Source: an uncultured Pseudomonadota bacterium
Lineage (GTDB): Bacteria > Myxococcota_A > UBA9042 > CAIXZC01
Direction: 5' to 3'
Assembly (NCBI GenBank): GCA_937876385.1
Contig: CALFHQ010000853.1
Location: forward strand, 1 to 42,633
DNA length: 42,633 nt
Positions 32,768-41,975 of this stretch are shown here, in pieces (the stretch's first letter is position 1; each line of letters begins with the position of its first letter). A program made the position numbers and the translations under genes. The notes below the pieces were generated by a model, which had not been told where the DNA came from, searched no databases, and saw nothing but the letters and a program-made list of their open reading frames with translations.

Positions 32768-35341
32768 ATGTTGAGAAGATGGTCTATTTGGGCATTGTTT
32801 CTGGTCGGGTTGGTTGCATGCTCGGGGGAGAATCACAACGACTCGAAGGATATCGTCACCGATCTCTCTGGTAGCGACACGATGCTGGATGTCGCCCTGG
32901 ATGGGGCTGATGGTGTGGAGTCAGACGTGACGGAAGACGTTGCCGGGGTGGATCTCCCCCTGGAAGAGCCGTCCCTTCTTTGGCCCGACGAGTTCGTTCC
33001 TCCCCCGGAGACTTCCCAGTTCGTGACCGACAATCCCTGGCTATCGAACTTCTCGCTGTGGTCCTTTGCCTTGAACCCCGGGGACAAGGACCTCTCTTTT
33101 CGGGATTTGCCCGATCTGGCCACGGGAAATGGAAGAGTCTTCTCACTGATGGGTTACGCTTTTCCGATGAACACCCTTCACTCCATGATCGGCCCCACCT
33201 ACGAGAAGGGTGATGGGTTCTTTGGAGACAGTTGGCTTGAGATCACTCGTGGGGTAGGAGGCTCGGTGCTGGGCTGGCAGAAGCAGTGGCTCGGGCGAGT
33301 TCGGCAGGGCCCCTTTGTGGTGACGCAATTCGTGAACCCCGTGGTGTCCTTTCACACAATCGATTTCGCCCCCCTTACTACCGACAGAGGATCGCCGCTG
33401 ATGAGAGCGCTGCTTCGGGTGGTGGTGGTACGAAACACCAGCGCCGACGTGCAATCTGATCTCGTCTTGCGGGTGGGCTTTGACCGCGCTCAGGAAGTGG
33501 TTGGTCAGTCGGTGCTGGAGACTCGTACCGGCAAAGAGCGAGTCGTCACATGGATTGGAGCAGGAGCGATGGATGCCATCGCCCAGACCGATTCCCTGCT
33601 TCTTCCGGTAGCCGATCTTCCTTCGGGAGAGGAGCGAGTCTACCTCTTGGCCTACGTCATGGATGACGCTGCTGACCAATCGGAAGCTACCCTGGAGGCC
33701 TTGGGCGACGGGAGCGCGCTTGTGTCGTTGATGGAGGAGACCCGAGATGAGTGGGTCGACCAGTTGGCACCGGGTGCGGTCATTGAAACCCCCGACCCCC
33801 GAGTGAATGACTATCTGGAGGGGGCCAAAGTGATCATCCTCCAGCAGCAGGCGAACACTGGCGCGACATGCCCCATGTCTCAGTACACCGGCATCTGGCT
33901 GCGAGACACGGCAGGCCCGGTTCGCTTTTTCTCTCGGTGTGGACTCCTTGAGAAGGCTCGTGCCATGATCGACTACCAGTGGAATGCGGCCAACTTCTAC
34001 CAGGGGATTCAGAACTCCACCGAAGCTGATCTGGCCTTTGACCCCCTGCCGGAGGTCGCCGACTGGAACGGCATGGCGGGAATGTCCGGGAGGTCCAAGG
34101 CAGAGTCTCCCAGCTACATTCCGATCAACTACTACATCTATTGGAAGGCGTCGGGAGTTTCCGACTGGTTGGAGAAGCGGTTCGATTTTCTCCAGTTTGC
34201 CCTTCGAGGGCAGCAGTTCAACGACGACAAGCTGTTGCCGTTCAGTGGAGACGAGACCTTCCGGACTGCCATGGCGATGGCCACCGGGTATCCGGTAGAC
34301 GAGTCCTTCGAAGAGGGTTTCTTGTCCTCCAACTCCTCTTTTCTGTGGGTGGCAGCGGCCGAGCAGATGGCGCAATTCGCCGGTTTTCTGGGGGATGCCG
34401 AGGGAGAGGCCCACTGGTCCGACGGGGCTGCGGAGGTTCGCCAGGCTGCGGATTCCACCTACCTGGACGAAAACGGGATGTACCGTCCCTACTTCATCGA
34501 GGCGGACGGCTCCCTGGCGGCCGCCGGGTTTGAGGATGTCAACACCAAGCCGACCTGGACGGGCTATCTGGACCCGTTGTCCGAGGCTGCTGCCGCTCAC
34601 CTCGTGGCCACCATCAACAATCTGGGTGGTGAGGATGGGATTCTGGTGTCTCCTCTTCCCGATGCGTACAAGAATTACATGGGATTGCCGGTGGCGGAGG
34701 GGGTGTACACGGGCATGTCTCCGGGGTACTTCCTGGCCAACTTGGCGCTGGCTTTCCACCCCGTGGGAACCCTTGCTTTCAACGCCCTGGAGAAGCACTT
34801 GACGGCCACGGGAACGACTCCGGAATACGAGATTCTGGACAACTTCACCCCCTTGCAGATCATCTACGACCCCACCGGTGGCGTTGGGGACTACACCGCC
34901 CGCTACCGTCCCTGGGAAGGGGGGATTCTGGCGGATGCCGCTTGGGAGTTCCTGTTGGGTTTCCGCCCCGACGCCCCTGCCGGACGATTCAAGCTGTCCC
35001 CCTACCTGCCCAACGGTTGGAGTTGGCTTAATGCGAAGGGGCTTCGCATCGGAGAGGCTCGGGTAGATCTGTCCATCGAGGTGCGGGACACCGAGTATTT
35101 GATTGTCCTTGAGTCGGACTCCACCGATGTTGTCGAACTGGACCTTCGTGTTCCCTTTGTTCCTGATGGTCAAGGCCCTGTGAATGGACGGATGATCTTT
35201 GCCCCGGGCATCTCTGCTACGGTGAATGGAGAGGCTGTTGATTTGGATGTGGAGACTTTGAATTGGGGAACCCAGCTTGTTTCGCTGCCCATGTTGGAGC
35301 TTGCGTCGGGGGTTCCCGTTGAGATCGTGTTGACTCGCTGA
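32768..35341 (+). CDS. Lipoprotein with six-hairpin-glycosidase-like domain
   Basis: An 857-residue protein. The signal peptide ends in a lipobox GLVAC (C18), so the protein is lipid-anchored outside the cytoplasm. After an acidic linker (20-75) and a beta-rich domain (75-330) comes a helical region (about 340-720) with the texture of (alpha/alpha)6 glycosidases such as glucoamylase or amylo-glucosidase families: QYTGIWLRDTAGPVRFFSRCG, MIDYQWNAANFYQG, DGILVSPLP and YRPWEGGILADAAWEFLLG. A C-terminal beta domain (about 740-857) follows. I cannot assign a family number or the acid/base residues. The GH13 alpha-amylase lipoprotein nearby suggests a shared role in using alpha-glucans. The start has AAGGAG 8 bases upstream. 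Confidence 0.72.
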   Translation: MLRRWSIWALFLVGLVACSGENHNDSKDIVTDLSGSDTMLDVALDGADGVESDVTEDVAGVDLPLEEPSLLWPDEFVPPPETSQFVTDNPWLSNFSLWSFALNPGDKDLSFRDLPDLATGNGRVFSLMGYAFPMNTLHSMIGPTYEKGDGFFGDSWLEITRGVGGSVLGWQKQWLGRVRQGPFVVTQFVNPVVSFHTIDFAPLTTDRGSPLMRALLRVVVVRNTSADVQSDLVLRVGFDRAQEVVGQSVLETRTGKERVVTWIGAGAMDAIAQTDSLLLPVADLPSGEERVYLLAYVMDDAADQSEATLEALGDGSALVSLMEETRDEWVDQLAPGAVIETPDPRVNDYLEGAKVIILQQQANTGATCPMSQYTGIWLRDTAGPVRFFSRCGLLEKARAMIDYQWNAANFYQGIQNSTEADLAFDPLPEVADWNGMAGMSGRSKAESPSYIPINYYIYWKASGVSDWLEKRFDFLQFALRGQQFNDDKLLPFSGDETFRTAMAMATGYPVDESFEEGFLSSNSSFLWVAAAEQMAQFAGFLGDAEGEAHWSDGAAEVRQAADSTYLDENGMYRPYFIEADGSLAAAGFEDVNTKPTWTGYLDPLSEAAAAHLVATINNLGGEDGILVSPLPDAYKNYMGLPVAEGVYTGMSPGYFLANLALAFHPVGTLAFNALEKHLTATGTTPEYEILDNFTPLQIIYDPTGGVGDYTARYRPWEGGILADAAWEFLLGFRPDAPAGRFKLSPYLPNGWSWLNAKGLRIGEARVDLSIEVRDTEYLIVLESDSTDVVELDLRVPFVPDGQGPVNGRMIFAPGISATVNGEAVDLDVETLNWGTQLVSLPMLELASGVPVEIVLTR

Positions 35342-35344
35342 TTT

Positions 35345-37843
35345 CTACCGAACGACTCGGGTCGTCTTCCCGGGTTCGACCTCTACGTCTACTGCTTCCA
35401 CCTTCCCCATTTGCCGAAACTCCAGCAGGTGTTTCCCTGCCTTGACTCGCAACGTCACTGGAGTGTCCCCTTTGTGTTCGCCGTCGATGTAGACGTCGCC
35501 GTAGGGTTTCTTCTGGGCGAAGATGAAGCCGTACCCTTCCATGGCCGCCTCTTCATTCTGCTTCTTGTTGCCGTTTTTGGAGTGGCGGGTGCGGTCCGGC
35601 TGCAAGTCCACGAGGAGCTTGTTGAGCCCTTCGTGCAGGGTCACCTTCCGGGTTTCTGTTTCGTAGCCCCCTTTGGATACTCGAATGTCCACCACATCTC
35701 CGGCGGTGGCGACGAAGGCAAACAACCGCTGTTTCGGCCCCGACCGACGCAGGGTTCGGCCGTTGATTTCCACTCGAGCCTTCTGCGGTGAGACGCGAAG
35801 CTCCACTTCGGCTCGGCGGCGAAGTTGCAGTTTGACTGTGGCTCCTTCCTGGACTTCGATGTTTTGGTCCAGCGCCATGTATTCGGCTCGACGGCCTTGC
35901 ACGGAGACGAGGTCCCCGGGCTTTGCACCGGGAAGAAGTACTTTCCCCGGCTTGCGCTTTTTCCCGGCGACTCGAAGTACGGCGTCTTTCGGGGAGATCT
36001 CGAAGAACATGGAGATCCCATCTGCTGTGGCCTCTTCTTTTGGATCTTTCTTTTCGAGGAGACGTTCGTGCTGGGAGAGAATCGCGGGCTCCTCTTCTTC
36101 AGCGGTTGAATCGGTGGGGGTCGGGGGAATGGTCACGATCTCCGGTGGGTGATGTTCTTCTGTCTTTGTGGGTGGGGTGGGTTCTGCCACTGGAAGGAAC
36201 TCGATGGTGTCGTCATCGCCCACTTGGGCAACGAAGTCCAGATCCTCGACTGCGGCATCCGGCGTAACGGCGACCGGTTCATCGTCCTCTTCCATTTCTT
36301 CGTCGTCGTCCACCAAGAGCCCTTCGACCCGTTGGGGTTGCGACGAAGCGTCTGGGTTGTCTGGGGAGGTTGCCACTGCCTCGACATCGTGATTTTCCGG
36401 CTTCTTCGGGGCGTAGAGGGGGCGTTCCCCGTTGCCGTCATTATCCTTTTCGGTTTGTTCACTGGGGCCCGATTCGTGTTTGGCGTCGGCTGTCAGGGTA
36501 GGGCTCTTGCTGGGATTCTTGTCTTGCAACAATCGGCTTGTCAGGGTCACACCGAACGCCACGGCAATGACGATGAGCAGCACACCCAGGGCAATGCTGG
36601 CGATTTTTCTTGTTCTGGCCACCTTCTCCTTTGGGTCGAAGGTAGCGATGGGCCCTGAGGGGGCTTGTGTCATGGGGGTTGTGAGGACGAATTCCGGAAC
36701 CGTGTCCTCCACAGGCTTGGCCCGGGTAGCGTCCATGTCGCTCACCGCCTGGGGGCTACCTCCCCCTTTGGTCACCGGCGGCTCTCGTCTTTGAGGAGGA
36801 CGGAGGGGATCAGGGAGTTCGTCTCCCAGGACGCTGTCGAGATCAGCATTTCCCTGCGGTGGTGCCAGGGCCATCTCTTCTTCTGAGAGGTCGAGGTGTT
36901 CTCCTTGCCACAGCTTCTCCATGTCTTCCGGGAAGAGGTCGTAGAGGAGGCGGGAGACCTTGTCGATGTCTGGATAGCTCCCGGTTTTCACGAGAAACTC
37001 GGTGAGATCTTCGTAGAACGCAAGCATTGTGGGGTAGCGATCTTCCCGTTCTCGTTGCAGGGCTCTCAGGACGATGGGGGAGAGCTTTTGAGGAACCTCG
37101 GCGTTCACGGTGTGCGGTGGCGGGACGCGGGTTTTCAGCAGTTTGGTGACTGTTTCGGCGTCATTTTCCCCTCGAAAGAGGCGTTGGCCGGTGAGCATCT
37201 CCCACAGGACGACTCCCAGGGAGAAGATGTCGCTACGGTGGTCGATGGGTCGTCCCAGAGCTTGTTCCGGGGACATGTAGCCGAATTTTCCTTTGACGGT
37301 TCCCACCTGGGTGTTGGCGGATCGCTTTGATGCTCGGGCGATACCGAAGTCCACCAATTTCACCCCTCCATCGTGGCTTACCATGATGTTCTGGGGGCTG
37401 ACGTCCCGGTGGACGATGTTCAGAGGGCGGCTTGATTCCCGTCGGGTATGGACATAATAGAGCCCCTTTGCGACCTCCAGGGCGATGAAGCTGGCGATTG
37501 GATAGGGCAATGCCTGGCCTCTCTCCGCCAGGCTCCCCAGGATGTTTCTGAGGTCCTTTCCCTCCACGAATTCCATCGCAATATAGGGGGTGTCGTCGAT
37601 GACGTCGAATTCATAAATCTGTGCGATGTTGGCGTGGTTCAATCGAGCGGCAATGGAGGCTTCGTCGATGAACATCCGTCGAAAGTCTGCATCATCGGCA
37701 TAGGACGGCAGGATCTTCTTGATGGCCACGACTCGCTTGAATCCGTCGGGTCCTCGGGAGACTCCCCGGAAGACCTCAGCCATGCCTCCGGTGGTGAGCT
37801 TTTCGAGGAGCGTGTATCGTCCAAATTGGCGGGGAAGATCCAT
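35345..37843 (-). CDS. Membrane Ser/Thr protein kinase with C-terminal PEGA-like repeats
   Basis: An 832-residue protein. A eukaryotic-type kinase domain occupies about 8-285: the glycine loop is diverged (KLTTGGMAEVF), with VAIKK (K42), the catalytic loop HRDVSPQN and DFGIA, and it carries an activation loop with GTVKGKFGYMSPEQA. An acidic juxtamembrane linker, one membrane segment (about 423-445, SIALGVLLIVIAVAFGVTL), a long Pro/Glu/Asp-rich spacer and several C-terminal PEGA-like beta units (about 625-832, for example GDVYIDGEHKGDTPVTLRVKAG) follow. The cytoplasmic kinase with an external PEGA sensor is common in Myxococcota. The start at ATG 37843 lies 5 bases after the amylase stop, and its AGGAG sits inside the end of the amylase gene, so the two are linked in translation. 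Substrate unknown. Confidence 0.92.
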   Translation of the reverse strand: MDLPRQFGRYTLLEKLTTGGMAEVFRGVSRGPDGFKRVVAIKKILPSYADDADFRRMFIDEASIAARLNHANIAQIYEFDVIDDTPYIAMEFVEGKDLRNILGSLAERGQALPYPIASFIALEVAKGLYYVHTRRESSRPLNIVHRDVSPQNIMVSHDGGVKLVDFGIARASKRSANTQVGTVKGKFGYMSPEQALGRPIDHRSDIFSLGVVLWEMLTGQRLFRGENDAETVTKLLKTRVPPPHTVNAEVPQKLSPIVLRALQREREDRYPTMLAFYEDLTEFLVKTGSYPDIDKVSRLLYDLFPEDMEKLWQGEHLDLSEEEMALAPPQGNADLDSVLGDELPDPLRPPQRREPPVTKGGGSPQAVSDMDATRAKPVEDTVPEFVLTTPMTQAPSGPIATFDPKEKVARTRKIASIALGVLLIVIAVAFGVTLTSRLLQDKNPSKSPTLTADAKHESGPSEQTEKDNDGNGERPLYAPKKPENHDVEAVATSPDNPDASSQPQRVEGLLVDDDEEMEEDDEPVAVTPDAAVEDLDFVAQVGDDDTIEFLPVAEPTPPTKTEEHHPPEIVTIPPTPTDSTAEEEEPAILSQHERLLEKKDPKEEATADGISMFFEISPKDAVLRVAGKKRKPGKVLLPGAKPGDLVSVQGRRAEYMALDQNIEVQEGATVKLQLRRRAEVELRVSPQKARVEINGRTLRRSGPKQRLFAFVATAGDVVDIRVSKGGYETETRKVTLHEGLNKLLVDLQPDRTRHSKNGNKKQNEEAAMEGYGFIFAQKKPYGDVYIDGEHKGDTPVTLRVKAGKHLLEFRQMGKVEAVDVEVEPGKTTRVVR

Positions 37844-37848
37844 TGGGT

Positions 37849-40233
37849 TCAAGGCTCCTGGGGTTGCAGGATCATCATCTGGAACCCGTTGAGTTGCACG
37901 GTGGCTTCATTTCCAGAGAAGGCCACCACCGAATCAGAGAGGAGATCGTTCCAATCTCCCTCAGCCGATACGGTCCCTGCCGAGAAGGTGAGGGACGTGG
38001 CTTGGGAGCTTCGGTTTGCGACGACGACAACCTTCTGGTCCCCGTCGATTCGGGCGAAGGCGAGGGCGTCTGCCTGGGTTTCCAGGGGGACAAAGCTCCC
38101 TCGGCGCAGGGCGGAGAGGTCCCGGCGAGCTTGTCCCGCCACTTTAACGAAGTTGAGGGTTTCGTCCTGGAGGGACGAGAGCCCCTCGAAGACCATGGGT
38201 CGTCGGTTGTCGGGGTCACCGGCTCCGGCCAGTGCGATTTCATCCCCGTAGTAGATCATGGGAATCTCGGGGAGGGTCATGGTAAGCCCGAGGGCGAGTT
38301 GAGTCTTGCGGTAGGGAGCGTCGGTGGTGGGTTGCGCTGGAGGGTTGTTGAGTCCTTGTTCCTGGGAGCCGTTGCCCCATTGGTCGGCGATGTCTCCGTT
38401 GGCGTGTGAGGCAAAGCGGGGTACGTCGTGGTTGCCGATGAACCCGACCATGAGGTTCCCCTCTCCCCAGTAAGCCTGACTTGTCTGCACGTAGTCCACC
38501 AGTTCGGTGAAATCGCCGGCGTCACGACCGGCAATTCGAAGGATCTTCCAGTAGTAGGGGAAGTCGAACTGTGCGTTGAGTTCCCAGGGGCCGATGTACT
38601 CTTTGATGATTCCCTGGGAGGAGCTTGCCGAACCGTCCCCCCACTCTCCGGTGAAGGTTTCTCCCACCATGTAGAATGGAATGGAGCTGTCTGACTCGAT
38701 GTATCGGGCGATTTTCCAACGCAGAGTTCTCAGGAAGGCGTGACGCATGTGCTTGACTGCGTCGACTCGAAAGCCGTCGATTCCCGAGGCTCGAATCCAG
38801 AACAGCGCGTTCTCGGTCATCCACTCCACGACGGCGTCGTTGGCGTAGCTCAGGTCGGGGAGGTACTGCTCGAACCAGCACTCGATGGGTTTGTCCCAGT
38901 TGGGTTTGCACGGATAGGACTCGTGGAACCAGCCGTCTGAGCCGTGCTCCTGCCAGATTTCGTTGTCGGAGTATACGTGGTTCGCCACGAAATCGACGAT
39001 GACGCGGATCCCTCGGTCGTGGGCAGCGTTGACGAGACTGATGAGGTCGGTCATGGTGCCGAAATGTTCTTCGGTTGTGTAGTTGTTCGAGGGGAAGTAG
39101 CCGTGATAGGCGGAATACTGCACGCCGTCCAGGTTGCCTCCGACGCATCCGTTTGGATTGTCAACGGTGGGGCTGATCCACAGCACGTTGACTCCCAGTT
39201 GTTCGAAGTACCCTTCCTCGACCTTGTCCTGGATCCCTTTGAAGTCGCCGCCGACCCAATCGACGAGAGGCTGAGAGCAGCCCTGGGGCGCGTCGTTTGT
39301 GCTGTCCCCGTTGGAGAAGCGGTCGGTGAAGGCAAAATAGATCACCGAGTCGTGCCAGGTCCAACTGCCTTCATCCAGCCACAGTGGGACGAAGAGGGGG
39401 GCAGATGAGCCGAATTCGTTGTCGATGGTGAACAGGAGGGACACTTTGGAGCCTTCTGGGAGGCCCGACATCTCCACCTGGAAGGTGCCTGTGTCTGCCT
39501 TAAACCAGGCCGGTCCGGTGGATTCTCCGTTGACGAAGACCTCTGCCGTGGCTGGGAGGACGCCGGTGCTGTCGGCGTTGTTGTATACGTCCACGGTGAC
39601 GGACAGCCCGGTTTTCGAGATTTCCTTGTCGGCGACTCGAAGTTCGGGGACTCGGCAGTCGGGGACCAACAGCTTCGAGTTCTCGATGTCGTCAACGATC
39701 ACGGTCATGGGGTTGCTGGAGTCTGCGTACCAGTTGTCACCGGCGGTGTGGAACTTGTAGGCGTGGGATCCTGGAGTGAGGGAGGAGAGGTCGAGATCGA
39801 TGGACCATGTACCGTTGCCGTCGTCGGTGAGGGGAAGCTGTCCGTCGGCCCATTGGGTGAAGTCCCCTGCGACGAACACCGCAGTTCCATCGGAGGATGC
39901 GGTGGTCAGCCGTGCGGTGCATTCCCGCACGTTCTCCACGACCACGGTCTGGTCATCGCTATAGTCGGTTGGCGGCAACTCGGTGTGGTTCCCGTCTTCA
40001 GAGCCGTCCTCTGGCGTGAACTCATCGTCGATGGCATCCCCGGGAGTCACTTCGAGGTGAACGTCGATGGGTGGGGTGGTGGTGTCTCCCGCCCAGTTGT
40101 CGATGGTGGCCAAATCGGGATTGCTTCCGTGGTAGTCGTACTCCTCGGGTTGAGATGAGCAGGACACGAGGAGGGCCGCCAGTGCGACCAGCAAAGAAGC
40201 GAAGACTGTGTTCTGGTTGGGCAAGAAAGCCAT
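37849..40233 (-). CDS. GH13 alpha-amylase family lipoprotein
   Basis: A 794-residue protein. The signal peptide ends in a lipobox LLVSC (C25). An acidic linker is followed by an N-terminal carbohydrate-binding Ig-like domain of the CBM48 type (about 100-200, AVFVAGDFTQWADG...) and a second beta domain. The GH13 barrel starts near 310 (VIYFAFTDRFSNGDSTND). Conserved regions are complete: region I DFVANH, region II GFRVDAVKH (nucleophile D491), region III MVGETF (acid/base Glu) and region IV FIGNHDVPRF. A C-terminal beta domain follows from about 710. It should cut alpha-1,4-glucans outside the cytoplasm. It lies between a small membrane protein gene and a Ser/Thr kinase gene on the same strand. 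Confidence 0.94.
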   Translation of the reverse strand: MAFLPNQNTVFASLLVALAALLVSCSSQPEEYDYHGSNPDLATIDNWAGDTTTPPIDVHLEVTPGDAIDDEFTPEDGSEDGNHTELPPTDYSDDQTVVVENVRECTARLTTASSDGTAVFVAGDFTQWADGQLPLTDDGNGTWSIDLDLSSLTPGSHAYKFHTAGDNWYADSSNPMTVIVDDIENSKLLVPDCRVPELRVADKEISKTGLSVTVDVYNNADSTGVLPATAEVFVNGESTGPAWFKADTGTFQVEMSGLPEGSKVSLLFTIDNEFGSSAPLFVPLWLDEGSWTWHDSVIYFAFTDRFSNGDSTNDAPQGCSQPLVDWVGGDFKGIQDKVEEGYFEQLGVNVLWISPTVDNPNGCVGGNLDGVQYSAYHGYFPSNNYTTEEHFGTMTDLISLVNAAHDRGIRVIVDFVANHVYSDNEIWQEHGSDGWFHESYPCKPNWDKPIECWFEQYLPDLSYANDAVVEWMTENALFWIRASGIDGFRVDAVKHMRHAFLRTLRWKIARYIESDSSIPFYMVGETFTGEWGDGSASSSQGIIKEYIGPWELNAQFDFPYYWKILRIAGRDAGDFTELVDYVQTSQAYWGEGNLMVGFIGNHDVPRFASHANGDIADQWGNGSQEQGLNNPPAQPTTDAPYRKTQLALGLTMTLPEIPMIYYGDEIALAGAGDPDNRRPMVFEGLSSLQDETLNFVKVAGQARRDLSALRRGSFVPLETQADALAFARIDGDQKVVVVANRSSQATSLTFSAGTVSAEGDWNDLLSDSVVAFSGNEATVQLNGFQMMILQPQEP

Positions 40234-40299
40234 TGTATCATCCCTTATCGAAGGAGCATCACCGGGCAGAAGGGACCGGTGCCGCTGCTGCGTCTCTTC

Positions 40300-40815
40300 C
40301 TATTCCTGTTCCCGAGGTTCCTGCTTCGAGGAATCCGGGGTCTCGGCCACTGGTTCAGGTTCCCCCTTCTGTTGGGCGGGTGCCTTCTTGGGGGTCTCGG
40401 TCTTTCGAGGGAGGACCAGCAGGAGGACCATCATGCCCAGCAGGCCGATGCCCAGCAGCCCCACGGATGCCCAGACGATGGGGAGGGCATCCCGAGTTTT
40501 CAGCTCTCCGGCCACCACCAGTGGGGTTTCTGGAATGACCTGGGCGAGAATGGTGAGCCAGAATACGGCAAGGACGGCGAACACGAGGAAGTGCGTGAAA
40601 CCGGCGAACCGTCTGCGACTTTGCAGTGCTCTGACGGCCAACAGGGCGTAAGTGAACATCAAGGCCCACATGGCCAGATGCATGTACCAGTCGGGGACAG
40701 CGGCGCCGAAGACTGCGGCAACCTCAATGACTCCGGCGGCAGCGATGGCACCAAGTGCTCCAACCACCCAAGCTACACGATATCGGGCCCAACGAGTCAA
40801 CACAGATTCCGACAT
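40300..40815 (-). CDS. Small integral membrane protein of unknown function
   Basis: A 171-residue protein with four likely membrane segments (about 15-35, 43-60, 70-92, 113-135) and a hydrophilic Pro/Glu-rich C-terminal tail (about 138-171). No family motif is recognised. The start has a strong AGGAGG site 6-7 bases upstream and a good promoter further up (40878-40906). The amylase gene begins 66 bases downstream on the same strand, so the two may be cotranscribed, although that gap leaves room for a separate promoter. Confidence 0.75.
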   Translation of the reverse strand: MSESVLTRWARYRVAWVVGALGAIAAAGVIEVAAVFGAAVPDWYMHLAMWALMFTYALLAVRALQSRRRFAGFTHFLVFAVLAVFWLTILAQVIPETPLVVAGELKTRDALPIVWASVGLLGIGLLGMMVLLLVLPRKTETPKKAPAQQKGEPEPVAETPDSSKQEPREQE

Positions 40816-40877
40816 GGTCTCTCCTCCTAAATACCCGGTGGTCTGGAGTCACGATCCCATCCAGCGCGGGTGGAGAC

Positions 40878-40906
40878 ATGATAGCCCAAGGCTTTTTCAA
40901 AGGCAA
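40878..40906 (-). promoter_or_regulatory. Sigma-70 promoter of the membrane protein (and perhaps amylase/kinase) unit
   Basis: On the minus strand TTGCCT (40906-40901), a 17-base spacer and TATCAT (40883-40878, 5 of 6) lie about 60 bases upstream of the ATG at 40815. Confidence 0.55.
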
Positions 40907-40948
40907 AGAAGACACCTGGGTGCGCATGGAAGCAATTTGGACGTTTAA

Positions 40949-40954
40949 GATAAT
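40949..40954 (+). promoter_or_regulatory. Candidate -10 box for the ComF-like gene
   Basis: GATAAT (5 of 6) lies about 70 bases before ATG 41024. The -35 match is poor, so the assignment is tentative. Confidence 0.3.
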
Positions 40955-41023
40955 AGGTAGAGGGGCTGTTGGGGCGATTTGCGTTTCCATGTGACCAACT
41001 TCCGGTTGGCAAAGGAGTTTCCA

Positions 41024-41680
41024 ATGATGTTGTGGCCTTCGAATCTGTTGAGTGTTGCGACTCGTGTCGTTGCTCCGTCCCGTTGTTTGGGGTGTTCCAT
41101 CTTGTTGGACGATGGCGCACTCTTTTGTGCTTCGTGCAGGGAATGGGTGGAGGAGTTGCCGTCGGTTTGGACCCTGGGAGTGCCGCGTCCTCTGGTTACG
41201 CTGCACGTGGGTTTTGAATATGCGGGGGTTGTGAAGGATGCGATGTTGGATTTGAAACACGGGGGGCGCACCGCCGTCGGCGTTCGTCTCGGAGAGTACC
41301 TTGCGCGCCGGGTTCCTCCTCGCCCGGGGATCGTTGTTCCGGTGCCTCTGCATCCGTCGAGGTTGCGGGTGCGAGGGTACAACCAGTCCCTGTGGATCGC
41401 CCGAGGTCTGAACCGGGTTCGTCCAGACCTGACGATTTGCAATGCCCTGCGCCGGGAGGGGAAGGCTTCGAGTCAGAAGGGGCACGGGCGGATTCAGCGA
41501 CGTGAGGCTGTATCGGAGGTCTTTTCCCCTACTCGCTTGGCTTCTCGGGTTGCGGGTCAGGATGTCTGGTTGGTGGACGATGTCTGGGTTACCGGAGCGA
41601 CCCTCTCTGCGTGCGCCGTAGCGTTGGAAAGAGCAGGCGCCAGGCGGCTGAGAGGGCTGGTAGCGGCGGAGGTCACTTGA
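41024..41680 (+). CDS. ComF family amidophosphoribosyltransferase-like protein
   Basis: A 218-residue protein. An N-terminal zinc-ribbon-like set (CLGC...CASC, about 20-45) is followed by a phosphoribosyltransferase fold: FEYAGVVKDAMLDLKHGG, VVPVPLHPSRLRVRGYNQS (the RGYNQ block), KASSQKGHGRIQR and the PRPP-binding loop VWLVDDVWVTGATLSACA, where the usual VLLVDDVxTTG has WV for xT. ComF proteins are needed for DNA uptake in competent bacteria, but many carriers have no known competence role. The start at ATG 41024 has AAGGAG 6 bases upstream; the TTG at 40979 was rejected. It stands alone, with no other competence genes in the window. Confidence 0.92.
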   Translation: MMLWPSNLLSVATRVVAPSRCLGCSILLDDGALFCASCREWVEELPSVWTLGVPRPLVTLHVGFEYAGVVKDAMLDLKHGGRTAVGVRLGEYLARRVPPRPGIVVPVPLHPSRLRVRGYNQSLWIARGLNRVRPDLTICNALRREGKASSQKGHGRIQRREAVSEVFSPTRLASRVAGQDVWLVDDVWVTGATLSACAVALERAGARRLRGLVAAEVT

Positions 41681-41712
41681 GTGTTGGGTTTTCGCAAACA
41701 GTCGGATTTCGG

Positions 41713-41742
41713 TTGACTTCTCAATGAGGGCTACAACATGAT
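41713..41742 (+). promoter_or_regulatory. Candidate sigma-70 promoter of the CoA-transferase gene
   Basis: TTGACT (41713-41718, 5 of 6), an 18-base spacer and CATGAT (41737-41742, 4 of 6). The expected start near 41749 leaves an untranslated leader of about 225 bases. Confidence 0.45.
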
Positions 41743-41754
41743 AGGTCCGCAATG

Positions 41755-41780
41755 AGCGAGTCCACTTTGTGGAGGTCGCT
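41755..41780 (+). other. Leader hairpin in the CoA-transferase mRNA
   Basis: AGCGA (41755) pairs with TCGCT (41776), and TCCAC (41761) with GTGGA (41769), across a three-base TTT loop. It begins about 6 bases after the predicted start. A second complementary pair, GCAGGC (41839) with GCCTGC (41867), lies downstream. No known riboswitch was recognised. Confidence 0.4.
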
Positions 41781-41975
41781 TAGACATGGGTTCATTTGTT
41801 GTCTTCGGGCAGCAGTCAAGCGAGGTCCCCAATGTCCTGCAGGCGTTTCTGGTTGTACTGTTGCAAGCCTGCCGGTTTCACCCTCGGTCCGTCGGTAGCT
41901 GGCGTCCCCTTGCTGGTTCGATGTGGCTGGTGCAACCGATTCTCCTTCATTCCTTTTGCCCATGGAGCTTGAAAG

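Noticed and set aside
33143..35173. A 676-codon minus-strand frame opposite the glycosidase-like lipoprotein
   Set aside because: The plus-strand frame has a signal peptide, lipobox and good ribosome site; the reverse frame has none of these.
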